Below the pieces are notes generated by a model, which saw only the letters and a program-made list of their open reading frames with translations, did no database searches and was not told the DNA's origin. A stretch of DNA of 12,030 bases from JASBZA01 sp964345295 (lineage in GTDB: Bacteria > Bacillota > Clostridia > Saccharofermentanales > Fastidiosipilaceae). Both the position numbers and the translations under genes were made by a program. The DNA lies in contig CAYFQG010000034.1 in NCBI GenBank assembly GCA_964345295.1, forward strand, positions 1-12,030, given 5' to 3'. This document shows, in pieces, positions 6,021-12,030 of this stretch (its first letter is position 1; every line of letters starts with the position of its first letter).

Positions 6021-6389
6021 CTATGGGTTAGTCGTCGTAGTTGTCTCAGCCATCTCTGTAGTAGTAGATGTGGTATTACTACTCTCCACTTGCGTGGATG
6101 TAATCTGAGTTTGAGGTTCAGAAGGCTGGGGACGTGCGGTATTAAAGCCCATGAGGTTCAAAATACCCAACATCAGCTTATCTACGACAAAGATTAAAAC
6201 CATGACCAGGACAGCCACCAGGACAACAACGCCGGTCGTTTCCTTAACTTCTTTCTTACCGGGCCAAACGACTTTCTTAATCTCGGCACTCAAGCCCTGA
6301 AAAAAACGTTTAACCCTGGTCGTAAACCTCGGTTTCTTATCCTTCTGGTTTTTCTTGTCTACATTCTTATCGTTCGACTTCTTAGCCAT
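6021..6389 (-). CDS. secE: Preprotein translocase subunit SecE with Thr-rich C-terminal tail
   Basis: SecE clamps SecY in the SecYEG protein-export channel of the cytoplasmic membrane. A Lys-rich cytoplasmic N-terminus (1-24) is followed by the conserved amphipathic helix with LSAEIKKVVWPGKKEV (33-48; the K-V-x-W-P motif). A single membrane segment follows at about 53-79. At 122 residues it is well above the ~60-75 usual for single-span SecE. The excess is an N-terminal Lys-rich arm and a C-terminal tail (about 85-122) rich in Thr, Ser, Pro and Gln and ending TTTTTNP. By SecE topology the tail would face outside. The start has an AGAGGT site. The order rpmG-secE-nusG is the standard one. Confidence 0.96.
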   Translation of the reverse strand: MAKKSNDKNVDKKNQKDKKPRFTTRVKRFFQGLSAEIKKVVWPGKKEVKETTGVVVLVAVLVMVLIFVVDKLMLGILNLMGFNTARPQPSEPQTQITSTQVESSNTTSTTTEMAETTTTTNP

Positions 6390-6413
6390 TCTGAAAACCT
6401 CTACTTCCTACGC

Positions 6414-6578
6414 TTACTTGGTTTCTTTGTGCGTAGTATGTTTACGGCAGAATCTGCAGTATTTCTTCATCTCTAAGCGGTCTGGATGACTCTTCTTGTT
6501 CTTCTTGGTCGTGTAGTTGCGTTGCTTACACTCATCACAGGCCAAAATAATAATCTCCGCTGCTCCGGGTTTTGCCAT
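6414..6578 (-). CDS. rpmG: Ribosomal protein bL33, zinc-binding form
   Basis: This is a short gene of 54 codons plus stop. The product reads MAKPGAAEIIILACDECKQR and continues through NYTTKKNKK, ending CRFCRKHTTHKETK. L33 sits near the E site of the 50S subunit. Two CxxC pairs (Cys14/17 and Cys41/44) mark the zinc-ribbon (C+) type; bacteria often also keep a Cys-free copy for zinc starvation. TACGGAGGTAA gives a good ribosome site before the ATG at 6578. It is the first gene of the rpmG-secE-nusG operon, 24 bp before secE. Confidence 0.96.
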   Translation of the reverse strand: MAKPGAAEIIILACDECKQRNYTTKKNKKSHPDRLEMKKYCRFCRKHTTHKETK

Positions 6579-6634
6579 TCTATTTACCTCCGTAAATCCG
6601 AGTTCGTATCCTATATGAACGAACTTCTACACAT

Positions 6635-6660
6635 AAAAAATAACCCCTTCTCGCGAAGGG
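6635..6660 (-). terminator. Terminator-like hairpin at the 5' end of the rpmG transcript
   Basis: On the minus strand CCCTTC-GCGA-GAAGGG (6660-6645) is followed by GTTATTTTTT. It has the form of an intrinsic terminator and would end the murA-walJ-rlmH-hisE transcript. However, the rpmG promoter lies upstream of it, so the hairpin falls within the first ~16 nt of the rpmG-secE-nusG RNA. It may therefore serve as an attenuator or a 5' stabilising hairpin as well. Confidence 0.7.
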
Positions 6661-6667
6661 CTTGACG

Positions 6668-6697
6668 ATTATAACACCCTCCGCCCGAAAGTGTCAA
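6668..6697 (-). promoter_or_regulatory. Promoter of rpmG-secE-nusG
   Basis: On the minus strand there is a perfect -35 TTGACA (6697-6692), an 18-nt spacer and a perfect -10 TATAAT (6673-6668) preceded by TGT (extended -10). It lies between hisE and rpmG, giving a leader of about 80 nt. The -35 sits in the loop of a 7-bp inverted repeat, GCCCGAA/TTCGGGC (6683-6689 with 6702-6708). Confidence 0.82.
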
Positions 6698-6748
6698 TAA
6701 ATTCGGGCTTTTGAAGGTGTAAACTTCTTATGTAGTCTTAATCGAAAC

Positions 6749-7039
6749 TTAAGACCTTCTTTTCTCCATCTCCTCTTCCAATTGGTCCAAACTGATACCT
6801 TCTTGAACCATTAAGACCAACAGATGGTAATGCAGATCGGCTAATTCGGCCAAGGTTTTTTCGGGGTCGTCATTTTTGGCCGCCAAAACCAACTCCGTCG
6901 CTTCTTCTATAACCTTTTTGCATATCTTATCCTCGCCCCTGGATAATAAATAGGAAGTATAAGCACCGTCTCTGGGATTCTTCTGCCTATCCAAAATAAT
7001 CTGGTACACTTCTTCCATTACACCGAATCTGTCCGCCAT
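6749..7039 (-). CDS. hisE: Phosphoribosyl-ATP diphosphatase (HisE)
   Basis: HisE hydrolyses phosphoribosyl-ATP to phosphoribosyl-AMP and pyrophosphate, the second step of histidine synthesis. It is an all-alpha NTP pyrophosphohydrolase related to MazG. The 96-residue length is typical. Signature segments are the N-terminal VYQIILDRQKNPRDGAYTSY, LLSRGEDKICKKVIEEATEL with the metal-binding Glu residues, and LAELADLHYHLLVLMVQEGI. The ATG follows AAGGAGG, whose TAAGGAGG overlaps the rlmH stop, so translation is probably coupled. No other histidine gene is nearby, so it is a stand-alone hisE, last in the murA-walJ-rlmH-hisE operon. A house-cleaning MazG-like role is possible but the motifs favour HisE. 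Confidence 0.9.
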   Translation of the reverse strand: MADRFGVMEEVYQIILDRQKNPRDGAYTSYLLSRGEDKICKKVIEEATELVLAAKNDDPEKTLAELADLHYHLLVLMVQEGISLDQLEEEMEKRRS

Positions 7040-7052
7040 AGCAAAAGCCTCC

Positions 7053-7532
7053 TTATTTGTGATACTTCTCGTTTCTCATTATTTTAAACGACCGATACAC
7101 TTGTTCCAAGAGTAAAAGCCTGCACAGCTGGTGCGGGAAAGTGGAAGGTCCCAGCGACAAGCGCATATCCATCTTATTTAGGAAGTTCTCACCGTAGCCC
7201 AAAGAACCAGCAATAAAAAGACTAACCGATGCTCCGCCCAGGTCAAAGGCTTTTTCGAACATGGCCGCCATATCTTCCGAGTTAAAGCTTTTGCCGTGAA
7301 GGTCTAAAGCAATCTTATAAGACCTGGCCAAGGCCGGATTCTTTTCCACTCTGGCCCACATACGGTCCGATTCTTCCTGTCTTTCCTTATCCGGATTATC
7401 CGAATCCGCCGCATCCTGGACTTCTATGATTTCCAAATCCACATAGGGTCTGAGTCTTTTCTGATATTCTTGGATGCCGTCTCTAAGCCAAGCTTCCTTT
7501 ACTTTGCCTGCTGCAACAATATATAGGTTCAA
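7053..7532 (-). CDS. rlmH: 23S rRNA (pseudouridine1915-N3)-methyltransferase RlmH
   Basis: RlmH is a SPOUT-fold SAM methyltransferase that methylates a pseudouridine of helix 69 in the 70S ribosome. The 159-residue length is exactly typical. The start MNLYIVAAGKVKEAWLRDGI, the SAM-binding knot segment LFIAGSLGYGE (usually FxIGGxxG-like) and the C-terminus LGPSTFPHQLCRLLLLEQVY and FKIMRNEKYHK are diagnostic. It starts with TTG at 7532, chosen because TAAGGAGG lies at the right distance and no ATG fits the conserved N-terminus. It lies 18 bp after walJ and 13 bp before hisE, clearly in one operon. The walJ-rlmH neighbourhood also occurs in bacilli. Confidence 0.96.
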   Translation of the reverse strand: MNLYIVAAGKVKEAWLRDGIQEYQKRLRPYVDLEIIEVQDAADSDNPDKERQEESDRMWARVEKNPALARSYKIALDLHGKSFNSEDMAAMFEKAFDLGGASVSLFIAGSLGYGENFLNKMDMRLSLGPSTFPHQLCRLLLLEQVYRSFKIMRNEKYHK

Positions 7533-7550
7533 AGAGGGCCTCCTTAGTCC

Positions 7551-8363
7551 TTATAAATAATGCCAAGCCGAAGGTTCAAATCTGGGTGCGGTCTCAATCC
7601 TGTAATCTTGTCCGGCCAAAGCGCCCGCATGCGCCAAATAAGATGTGACTTCTTCATAAGCCAAATCCGGCCGGTTATTGTTAACACTCAGGTGAACCAG
7701 GACAAAACGGTCTGTCCCCATTTTTAAGAGGTGTTGGCTGGCCAAAGCCGCTTCTAAATTCGACAAGTGGCCGCAGCTTGAATCAATGCGCTGCTTCAAA
7801 GGCCAGGGATAGGCACCGTTCCAAAGCATGGTTGTATCATAGTTGGATTCCAGGAAAACCAAATCGGCTCCCTTCACTTCATCGGCAATGGCTTCGGTCC
7901 ACTCGCCTAAATCCGAGGCCAAAGCAATTTTCCCCTTACCTGTATCGACCAAATAGCCCACCGGTTCGGCTGCATCATGAGATACCGGGTAAGCCTTTAT
8001 CTCCATCGATCCCAAGCTAAGTGTCTGATTGGGTAAGATAAAACGCACATCAATCAAATCAGCCCGATTCAACTTGGTTGAACAAGCCTGCCATGTACCC
8101 TTGGTCATGTAAACCGGAATATGGTAACGCCTAGCCAAAACAGATAGGCCGCTGATGTGGTCGCTGTGTTCATGGGTTACGAAGATTCCGTCCAAAGCTT
8201 CCGGCCAAATATCTCGGGCGGCCATGGCTTGTTCCAGACGTTTACAGGATAGGCCTGCATCAATCAGAATCTGGCTATCTCCGCTCGCGATAAACATGCT
8301 GTTACCGGAGCTTCCACTGACTAGCGTGCAAGCCCTGGCTCTTGTGTCTTGATTAAACAGCAT
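7551..8363 (-). CDS. walJ: Metallo-beta-lactamase-fold hydrolase WalJ (YycJ)
   Basis: This 270-residue MBL-fold protein is of the YycJ/WalJ/VicX type, encoded with the WalRK system in Bacillota. It is considered a DNA- or RNA-processing nuclease-like enzyme, but its substrate is not settled. It shows the two-metal motif THEHSDH (H64, H66, D68, H69), VSHDAAEP (H129), SDLGEW (D151), then SSCGHLSN and LVHLSVNN for the remaining ligands. The N-terminal SGSSGNS segment is typical. The ATG shares its A with the murA stop (TAATG), so it is translationally coupled to murA. It is soluble, with no signal peptide. Confidence 0.92.
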   Translation of the reverse strand: MLFNQDTRARACTLVSGSSGNSMFIASGDSQILIDAGLSCKRLEQAMAARDIWPEALDGIFVTHEHSDHISGLSVLARRYHIPVYMTKGTWQACSTKLNRADLIDVRFILPNQTLSLGSMEIKAYPVSHDAAEPVGYLVDTGKGKIALASDLGEWTEAIADEVKGADLVFLESNYDTTMLWNGAYPWPLKQRIDSSCGHLSNLEAALASQHLLKMGTDRFVLVHLSVNNNRPDLAYEEVTSYLAHAGALAGQDYRIETAPRFEPSAWHYL

Positions 8364-9658
8364 TAAAGTTCTCTTTCGGCTGCTTCCAGGATATCCGAGC
8401 TCTTACGGATGTCGCCGCCTATGCCGCGAAGCTTGGGGATAAGGCCTTCGTAGCCTCTTTCCAAAGAATGAATGTTATAGATTTCGCTCTCACCGTAGGC
8501 TGTTAAAGCTGCTAAAACCATGGCGGCGCCGGCCCTGAGATCTCTGGCCTTTACCATGGCTCCGGTAAGCTGAGTGGGACCTTCGATTAAGGCCACACGG
8601 TCGGCTACGGTGATTTTAGCCCCCATCTGCTTCAAATCGTCAATATATTGGAAACGGTTATCCCAGACATCTTCATAAATCTTGGAGAGGCCCGTGCAGC
8701 TTGTCAGCATGGCGACCATCTGAGGCTGGAGGTCGGTAGGAAAGCCCGGATAGGCCATGGTCCTGACACTGGTAGACTTAAGTTCTTGGCCTTCCTCTAC
8801 CCAAACACGGATAGCATCGTCTTGAATATCCAACTTGACACCGATTTCGTCTAACTTAGCGGTCAAGGGTTCCATATGCTTAGGGATGAGGTTTTTGACC
8901 AATACATCTCCCCTGGTCATGGCGGCACCGATCATATAGGTACCGGCTTCAATCTGGTCGGGAATAATGGCATAGCTGCTGCCGGCTTCTAATCGTTCCA
9001 CACCGTCGATGCGGATGACGTCGGTACCGGCACCTCTGATTTTGGCTCCCATGGTATTAAGGAAGTTGGCACAATCAACGATATGCGGTTCTCTGGCCGC
9101 ATTCTCGATGGTAGTCCTGCCCTCGGCCTTGGTTGCCGCAATCATAATATTCATAGTTGCACCGACACTGACCTTGTCGAGGAAAATATTATCCCCCTTA
9201 AGCCTACCGCCGGCATCCAGGATAATCTTACCGTAAGCCAAGGTATCCTTGGCACCCAAGCTGTTAAAGCCTTTTAAATGTAAATCAATGGGTCTGGTTC
9301 CGAAATTACAGCCTCCGGGCAGGTAGTTTTCAGCCTGACCGAAACGGGCCAACAGGGCTCCTAAAAGATAATAAGAGGCTCGGATGTCTCTGGCTCTCTC
9401 ATCGGTAACCTGAGCGGTGTGGATAGGGCGTGGATCAAAATAGACAGCCCCACCATCTCTGATTTCAACGGTAGCACCTATAGTCCTGCATAAGTCCAGT
9501 AAGGTCAAAACATCCGATATATGAGGTAAATTCTCGATAAGACAAGGTCCGTCCAGAACGCAGGCCGCTGCCACTATACCTAAAGCCGCATTCTTAGAAC
9601 CACTTACCGCAATCTCACCTCTAAGCGGTTTACCGCCATTAATAATATAACTAGCCAA
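8363..9658 (-). CDS. murA: UDP-N-acetylglucosamine 1-carboxyvinyltransferase MurA
   Basis: MurA transfers enolpyruvate from PEP to UDP-GlcNAc, the first committed step of peptidoglycan synthesis, in the cytoplasm. The 431-residue length is normal. Catalytic features are SGSKNAAL (K22), the flexible loop with Cys117 in LPGGCNFG (equivalent of E. coli Cys115, the fosfomycin target) and the Asp in YPGFPTDLQPQ (D309). Because Cys is kept, natural fosfomycin insensitivity through a Cys-to-Asp change is not expected. The start is TTG at 9658, supported by AAGGGGG about 9 nt upstream; no ATG suits the conserved N-terminus. Bacillota often have two MurA paralogues, and which of the two this is cannot be decided. 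It follows walK after 91 bp with its own promoter and overlaps walJ. Confidence 0.96.
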   Translation of the reverse strand: MASYIINGGKPLRGEIAVSGSKNAALGIVAAACVLDGPCLIENLPHISDVLTLLDLCRTIGATVEIRDGGAVYFDPRPIHTAQVTDERARDIRASYYLLGALLARFGQAENYLPGGCNFGTRPIDLHLKGFNSLGAKDTLAYGKIILDAGGRLKGDNIFLDKVSVGATMNIMIAATKAEGRTTIENAAREPHIVDCANFLNTMGAKIRGAGTDVIRIDGVERLEAGSSYAIIPDQIEAGTYMIGAAMTRGDVLVKNLIPKHMEPLTAKLDEIGVKLDIQDDAIRVWVEEGQELKSTSVRTMAYPGFPTDLQPQMVAMLTSCTGLSKIYEDVWDNRFQYIDDLKQMGAKITVADRVALIEGPTQLTGAMVKARDLRAGAAMVLAALTAYGESEIYNIHSLERGYEGLIPKLRGIGGDIRKSSDILEAAEREL

Positions 9659-9716
9659 AATTAAGGTCCCCCTTATTTATCTTGAATCATCTGTCTCATT
9701 ATAATTCCGCTGACGT

Positions 9717-9745
9717 ATTATAGCGAATCGACCTCAAAAGGTCAG
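9717..9745 (-). promoter_or_regulatory. Promoter of murA-walJ-rlmH-hisE
   Basis: On the minus strand there is a -35 CTGACC (9745-9740), a 17-nt spacer and a perfect -10 TATAAT (9722-9717). A second TATAAT lies further down without a good -35. Two small inverted repeats overlap the -35 zone: GACCT-CAAA-AGGTC (9730-9743) and AGACA-CTTA-TGTCT (9744-9757). The latter spans the walK stop codon. No intrinsic terminator follows walK, so readthrough from walRK is also possible. Confidence 0.65.
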
Positions 9746-9749
9746 ACAC

Positions 9750-11225
9750 TTATGTCTCAACCGGGTCCTCGGGCTCTTCATCCGTGCCCGACTCATCTAT
9801 TTCGTCCAGGTCTACTTCCAAGACTCCGGCAAAATCTTCCTTCCGGTCGACGTGTTCTTCTTCCTTGTAAGGCTTCATGAGCACTTCTCTTTCCTGACGA
9901 GTCAGGTCGGCCAAAGCAGTCTTCTCGATACCCAGGCCTTTGGCTTGTTCTAAGAGATAAGCTTCCAACTCCGACAAGAATGGATCTCGGTCAAAATCTT
10001 CTCCCTGAACCAGGTCCAGCATCATTTTACGGCAAACTTTGGCCAGAGTCGGCAAAGTTACTGTAAATTCGGATCCCACGGTCGGGACAGAACGCACTTG
10101 AATCTTACCGTGGTGCAAACTAACCAACTCTTTGGCAATAGAAAGACCCAAGCCGGTGCCGCCGTGTTTTCTGGAACCGGTATTATCGACACGGTAGAAA
10201 CGCTCGAAGATTGCTTGTTGATATTTAGGATCGATACCTTTGCCGTTATCCTTGATTTTTACCACGACATCATCCGCTACCATGCTGATAAAAACCTGGA
10301 CTTTGCCGGCTCTATCGGTGTAACGCAAAGCATTTTGCAAAATGTTAAGGAAAATTCGATCTAAGGAAACGCAGTCCGCAAAAACCGAGTCGGTCTCGGT
10401 TAGAACATCCAGACTTAGCTCGATGCCCTTTTCGTCTGCTTGGACTTGGCAACGCTTGACCAGTTCGCGCATCTGACTGACCATATCCACTTCTTCCATG
10501 TGCATGGTTTTGGCCTTGGAATCCAAACTGGACAAAAGGAGGAGGTCCTTAATTAGAGCTTCCATCCTGTCCGTATCTTCTAAAATACGTTGTAAGTCTT
10601 GCTTAATGGCCTGGGGCTTTTTCTCGTCAATCCCCCACTCGAGTAAAGATTCAGTATAAGTCCTAATAATGGTAAGAGGGGTCCTAAGTTCGTGCGAAAC
10701 ATTGCCTACAAAGTCCTTGCGCTGCTTATCCTCTTCTAACTTGGTCGTAATATCGCGGACGATAATCATGGTGGCAAAACGATTATGCCCCTCAAGACCG
10801 GAATCTTTCATACGCAATTCGAATGTCTTGGTTCCCACCGTTATCTGGGCTTCACTGTAGCCATTCCCTAGAAGAGCCGATGCCTTTAGGCCATTGGCTT
10901 CACCAAACTGACTTAAAAAGATATTGATATGGTTCGGCACTTCATCTAGCTTGAGCATTTGGCTGACGAGCTTATTAGCCATCACTAAACGGCCGTCCTT
11001 GCCGTACACAATGACACCGATATCTAAATCCTCCATCAAAGATTCGACCTGGAGGCAACTTTGCTGAAATTGTTTACTGATTTTATTAACTTTTTCTTCT
11101 TGGGCCTTAAGTTTTTTGGACATGAAAAAAGCGGCTAGGGCCACGAACAAGGCCCCACCGATAATAATCCCGAAAAAGAAAACTAAAAGGGGATGCATAT
11201 TTAATACATATATAGCACTAGACAT
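9750..11225 (-). CDS. walK: Sensor histidine kinase WalK
   Basis: WalK is the membrane kinase of the WalRK system that tunes cell-wall hydrolases to growth. With the ATG at 11225 it has 491 residues. It shows a single membrane segment (about 11-35) preceded by only ~10 residues, a short coiled linker without a clear HAMP domain, and a PAS domain (about 60-160). The kinase core has SHELRTPL with phospho-accepting H178, N-box ILQNALRY (N298), G1 DNGKGID, F-box FERFYRVD and G2 GGTGLGLSIA. Residues ~397-491 are an unusual tail ending in an Asp/Glu-rich stretch. There is no extracellular sensor loop, as in streptococcal WalK. A longer frame from 11324 lies inside walR and is not used. The chosen ATG overlaps the end of walR by 8 bp and has a poor ribosome site, suggesting translational coupling. 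Confidence 0.93.
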   Translation of the reverse strand: MSSAIYVLNMHPLLVFFFGIIIGGALFVALAAFFMSKKLKAQEEKVNKISKQFQQSCLQVESLMEDLDIGVIVYGKDGRLVMANKLVSQMLKLDEVPNHINIFLSQFGEANGLKASALLGNGYSEAQITVGTKTFELRMKDSGLEGHNRFATMIIVRDITTKLEEDKQRKDFVGNVSHELRTPLTIIRTYTESLLEWGIDEKKPQAIKQDLQRILEDTDRMEALIKDLLLLSSLDSKAKTMHMEEVDMVSQMRELVKRCQVQADEKGIELSLDVLTETDSVFADCVSLDRIFLNILQNALRYTDRAGKVQVFISMVADDVVVKIKDNGKGIDPKYQQAIFERFYRVDNTGSRKHGGTGLGLSIAKELVSLHHGKIQVRSVPTVGSEFTVTLPTLAKVCRKMMLDLVQGEDFDRDPFLSELEAYLLEQAKGLGIEKTALADLTRQEREVLMKPYKEEEHVDRKEDFAGVLEVDLDEIDESGTDEEPEDPVET

Positions 11226-11922
11226 GTTTATTAAAATAATAACCCAGTCCCCGCTTCGTAATAATATACCTATAATTATCCGGATCCGGTTCAATCTTCT
11301 CACGGGTACGCCGTACCGTAACATCGACGGTTCTTACATCACCGTAATAATCGTAATCCCAGACTTCTTCTAAAAGCTCTTCCCTGGAAAAAACTGTTCC
11401 GGCATTCTTGGCCAAAAAAGATAATAACTGAAACTCACGTAAAGTCAGATTGAGATTTTCACCATTTCGGGTTACTTCATAGACATCATTATTAATAACT
11501 AAGTCGGCGACGACAAATACAGAACCGGTCGACTCCTGATTATCTGCTCTGGAATTAAGCTTAGATCTACGCAACTGAGCTTTAATTCTGGCCAAAAGTT
11601 CGCGATTACTGAAAGGTTTAGTTATATAGTCGTCCGCTCCCAGCTCTAACCCCAATACCTTATCAATCTCCTCACTCTTCGCGGTGAGCATGATAATGGG
11701 GACACTGCTCTCTTGGCGTAATTGACGACAAACATCGAAACCGTCTTTTCCGGGCAACATGCAATCCAGTAAAATCAAATCATAAGCAGTCGACAAAGCC
11801 TTCTCAACGGCTTCCTCACCGTCATAGGCCGCATCGACTTTAAAACCTTCGCGTTCTAAATTGGATTTAAGAATTTCAACGATGGCTTGCTCATCATCTA
11901 CTACTAATATTTTTACTTGCAT
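11218..11922 (-). CDS. walR: DNA-binding response regulator WalR (OmpR/PhoB type)
   Basis: WalR is the response regulator activated by WalK; in Bacillota it controls autolysins and other wall-metabolism genes and is usually essential. The receiver domain (about 1-115) has acidic D9/D10, phospho-acceptor D53 (LILLDCMLPGKDGFDV), T80 and K102 (TKPF). The C-terminal winged-helix domain (about 130-234) has LTLREFQLLSFLAKN, EELLEEVWDYDYYGDVRTVD and VTVRRTREKIE, and ends with RYIITKRGLGYYF. The YDYYGDVRTVDVTVRR recognition-helix region is the WalR type rather than PhoP/PhoB, and WalK/WalJ next door confirms it. The ATG follows AGAGGTGG. It lies about 50 bp after a 5S rRNA gene with its own promoter. 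Confidence 0.94.
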   Translation of the reverse strand: MQVKILVVDDEQAIVEILKSNLEREGFKVDAAYDGEEAVEKALSTAYDLILLDCMLPGKDGFDVCRQLRQESSVPIIMLTAKSEEIDKVLGLELGADDYITKPFSNRELLARIKAQLRRSKLNSRADNQESTGSVFVVADLVINNDVYEVTRNGENLNLTLREFQLLSFLAKNAGTVFSREELLEEVWDYDYYGDVRTVDVTVRRTREKIEPDPDNYRYIITKRGLGYYFNKHV

Positions 11923-11948
11923 GTTCCACCTCTATTAAGATCGAAACA

Positions 11949-11957
11949 ATTATAACA
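11949..11957 (-). promoter_or_regulatory. Extended -10 promoter of walRK
   Basis: On the minus strand TGT is followed directly by a perfect TATAAT (11954-11949). This extended -10 compensates for a poor T-rich -35 that falls in the terminator T-run of the 5S gene. The start of transcription would be near 11942, giving a leader of only ~20 nt before walR. Confidence 0.65.
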
Positions 11958-11971
11958 TATATTTTGGGGCA

Positions 11972-11980
11972 TAAAAAAAG
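11972..11980 (-). terminator. T-run ending the rRNA operon
   Basis: A run of seven T residues on the minus strand directly follows the GCCGGC 3' end of 5S rRNA. The 3' portion of 5S, or its closing helix, would provide the stem, so this is the likely end of rRNA operon transcription. The pairing partner at the 5S 5' end is outside the window. Confidence 0.55.
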
Positions 11981-12030
11981 CCGGCGAAGACCTATCTTCC
12001 CAGTCCGTCTCCGGACAAGTATTTTCGGCA
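11980..12030 (-). rRNA. rrf: 5S ribosomal RNA, 3' part (5' part outside window)
   Basis: The minus strand from the window edge reads TGCCGAAAATACTTG, then GTCCGGAGACGGAC, then TGGGAAGATAGG, ending TCTTCGCCGGC. This matches the 3' half of bacterial 5S rRNA (GCCGA.. loop-E strand, helix IV hairpin, GGGAGAGTAGG-like segment and closing helix I). It implies that an rRNA operon on the minus strand lies just to the right of the window. Confidence 0.88.

Noticed and set aside
11226..11324. Longer N-terminus for WalK starting inside walR
   Set aside because: It would overlap walR by over 100 bp and adds a basic segment unlike kinase N-termini; the ATG at 11225 fits the usual short overlap.

Overview
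The window looks like chromosomal DNA of a Gram-positive, low-to-mid GC member of the Bacillota, most likely a clostridial-type anaerobe. The evidence is strong Shine-Dalgarno sites before nearly every gene, a Firmicutes-type L10 leader, a zinc-finger-type L33, a WalR/WalK pair with WalJ, a single-membrane-segment SecE, and TTGACA/TATAAT promoters. The exact family cannot be fixed from sequence alone. Apart from the first ~2.1 kb, every gene lies on the minus strand, so it reads from the right edge to the left.

Left region (1-2115, plus strand, visibly AT-richer): the C-terminal part of an IS256-family transposase runs in from the left edge and ends in a probable right terminal repeat near 552-579. 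A decayed secreted matrixin-type zinc protease gene follows (start codon lost, frameshift in the signal peptide, two in-frame TAG codons; the zinc-binding motif is intact). Nine bases after it sits an intact membrane-anchored protein of unknown function. This looks like an acquired, partly decaying accessory segment.

Middle region (2222-6697, minus strand): first transcribed is rpmG-secE-nusG, then rplK-rplA, then a separately promoted rplJ-rplL preceded by an L10 autoregulatory leader with an attenuator. A tRNA operon Met-Glu-Gly-Cys follows, with its own strong promoter and terminator, where rpoB would be expected in many Bacillota. NusG, SecE and L10 all carry long low-complexity tails that ordinary family members lack.

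Right region (6749-12030, minus strand): the 3' end of a 5S rRNA gene, and so of an rRNA operon, enters from the right edge. It is followed by walR-walK (cell-wall homeostasis two-component system, overlapping genes), then murA-walJ-rlmH-hisE packed with gaps or overlaps of under 20 bp. murA occupies the place where bacilli have walH/walI, and hisE stands apart from any other histidine gene.

The most noteworthy signals are the unusual tails on core translation, transcription and secretion proteins, inverted repeats wrapped around the core elements of two ribosomal-protein promoters, a terminator-like hairpin at the extreme 5' end of the rpmG-secE-nusG transcript, a strong hairpin inside the tRNA operon, and the metalloprotease pseudogene. 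I did not find a convincing new defence or mobile system.
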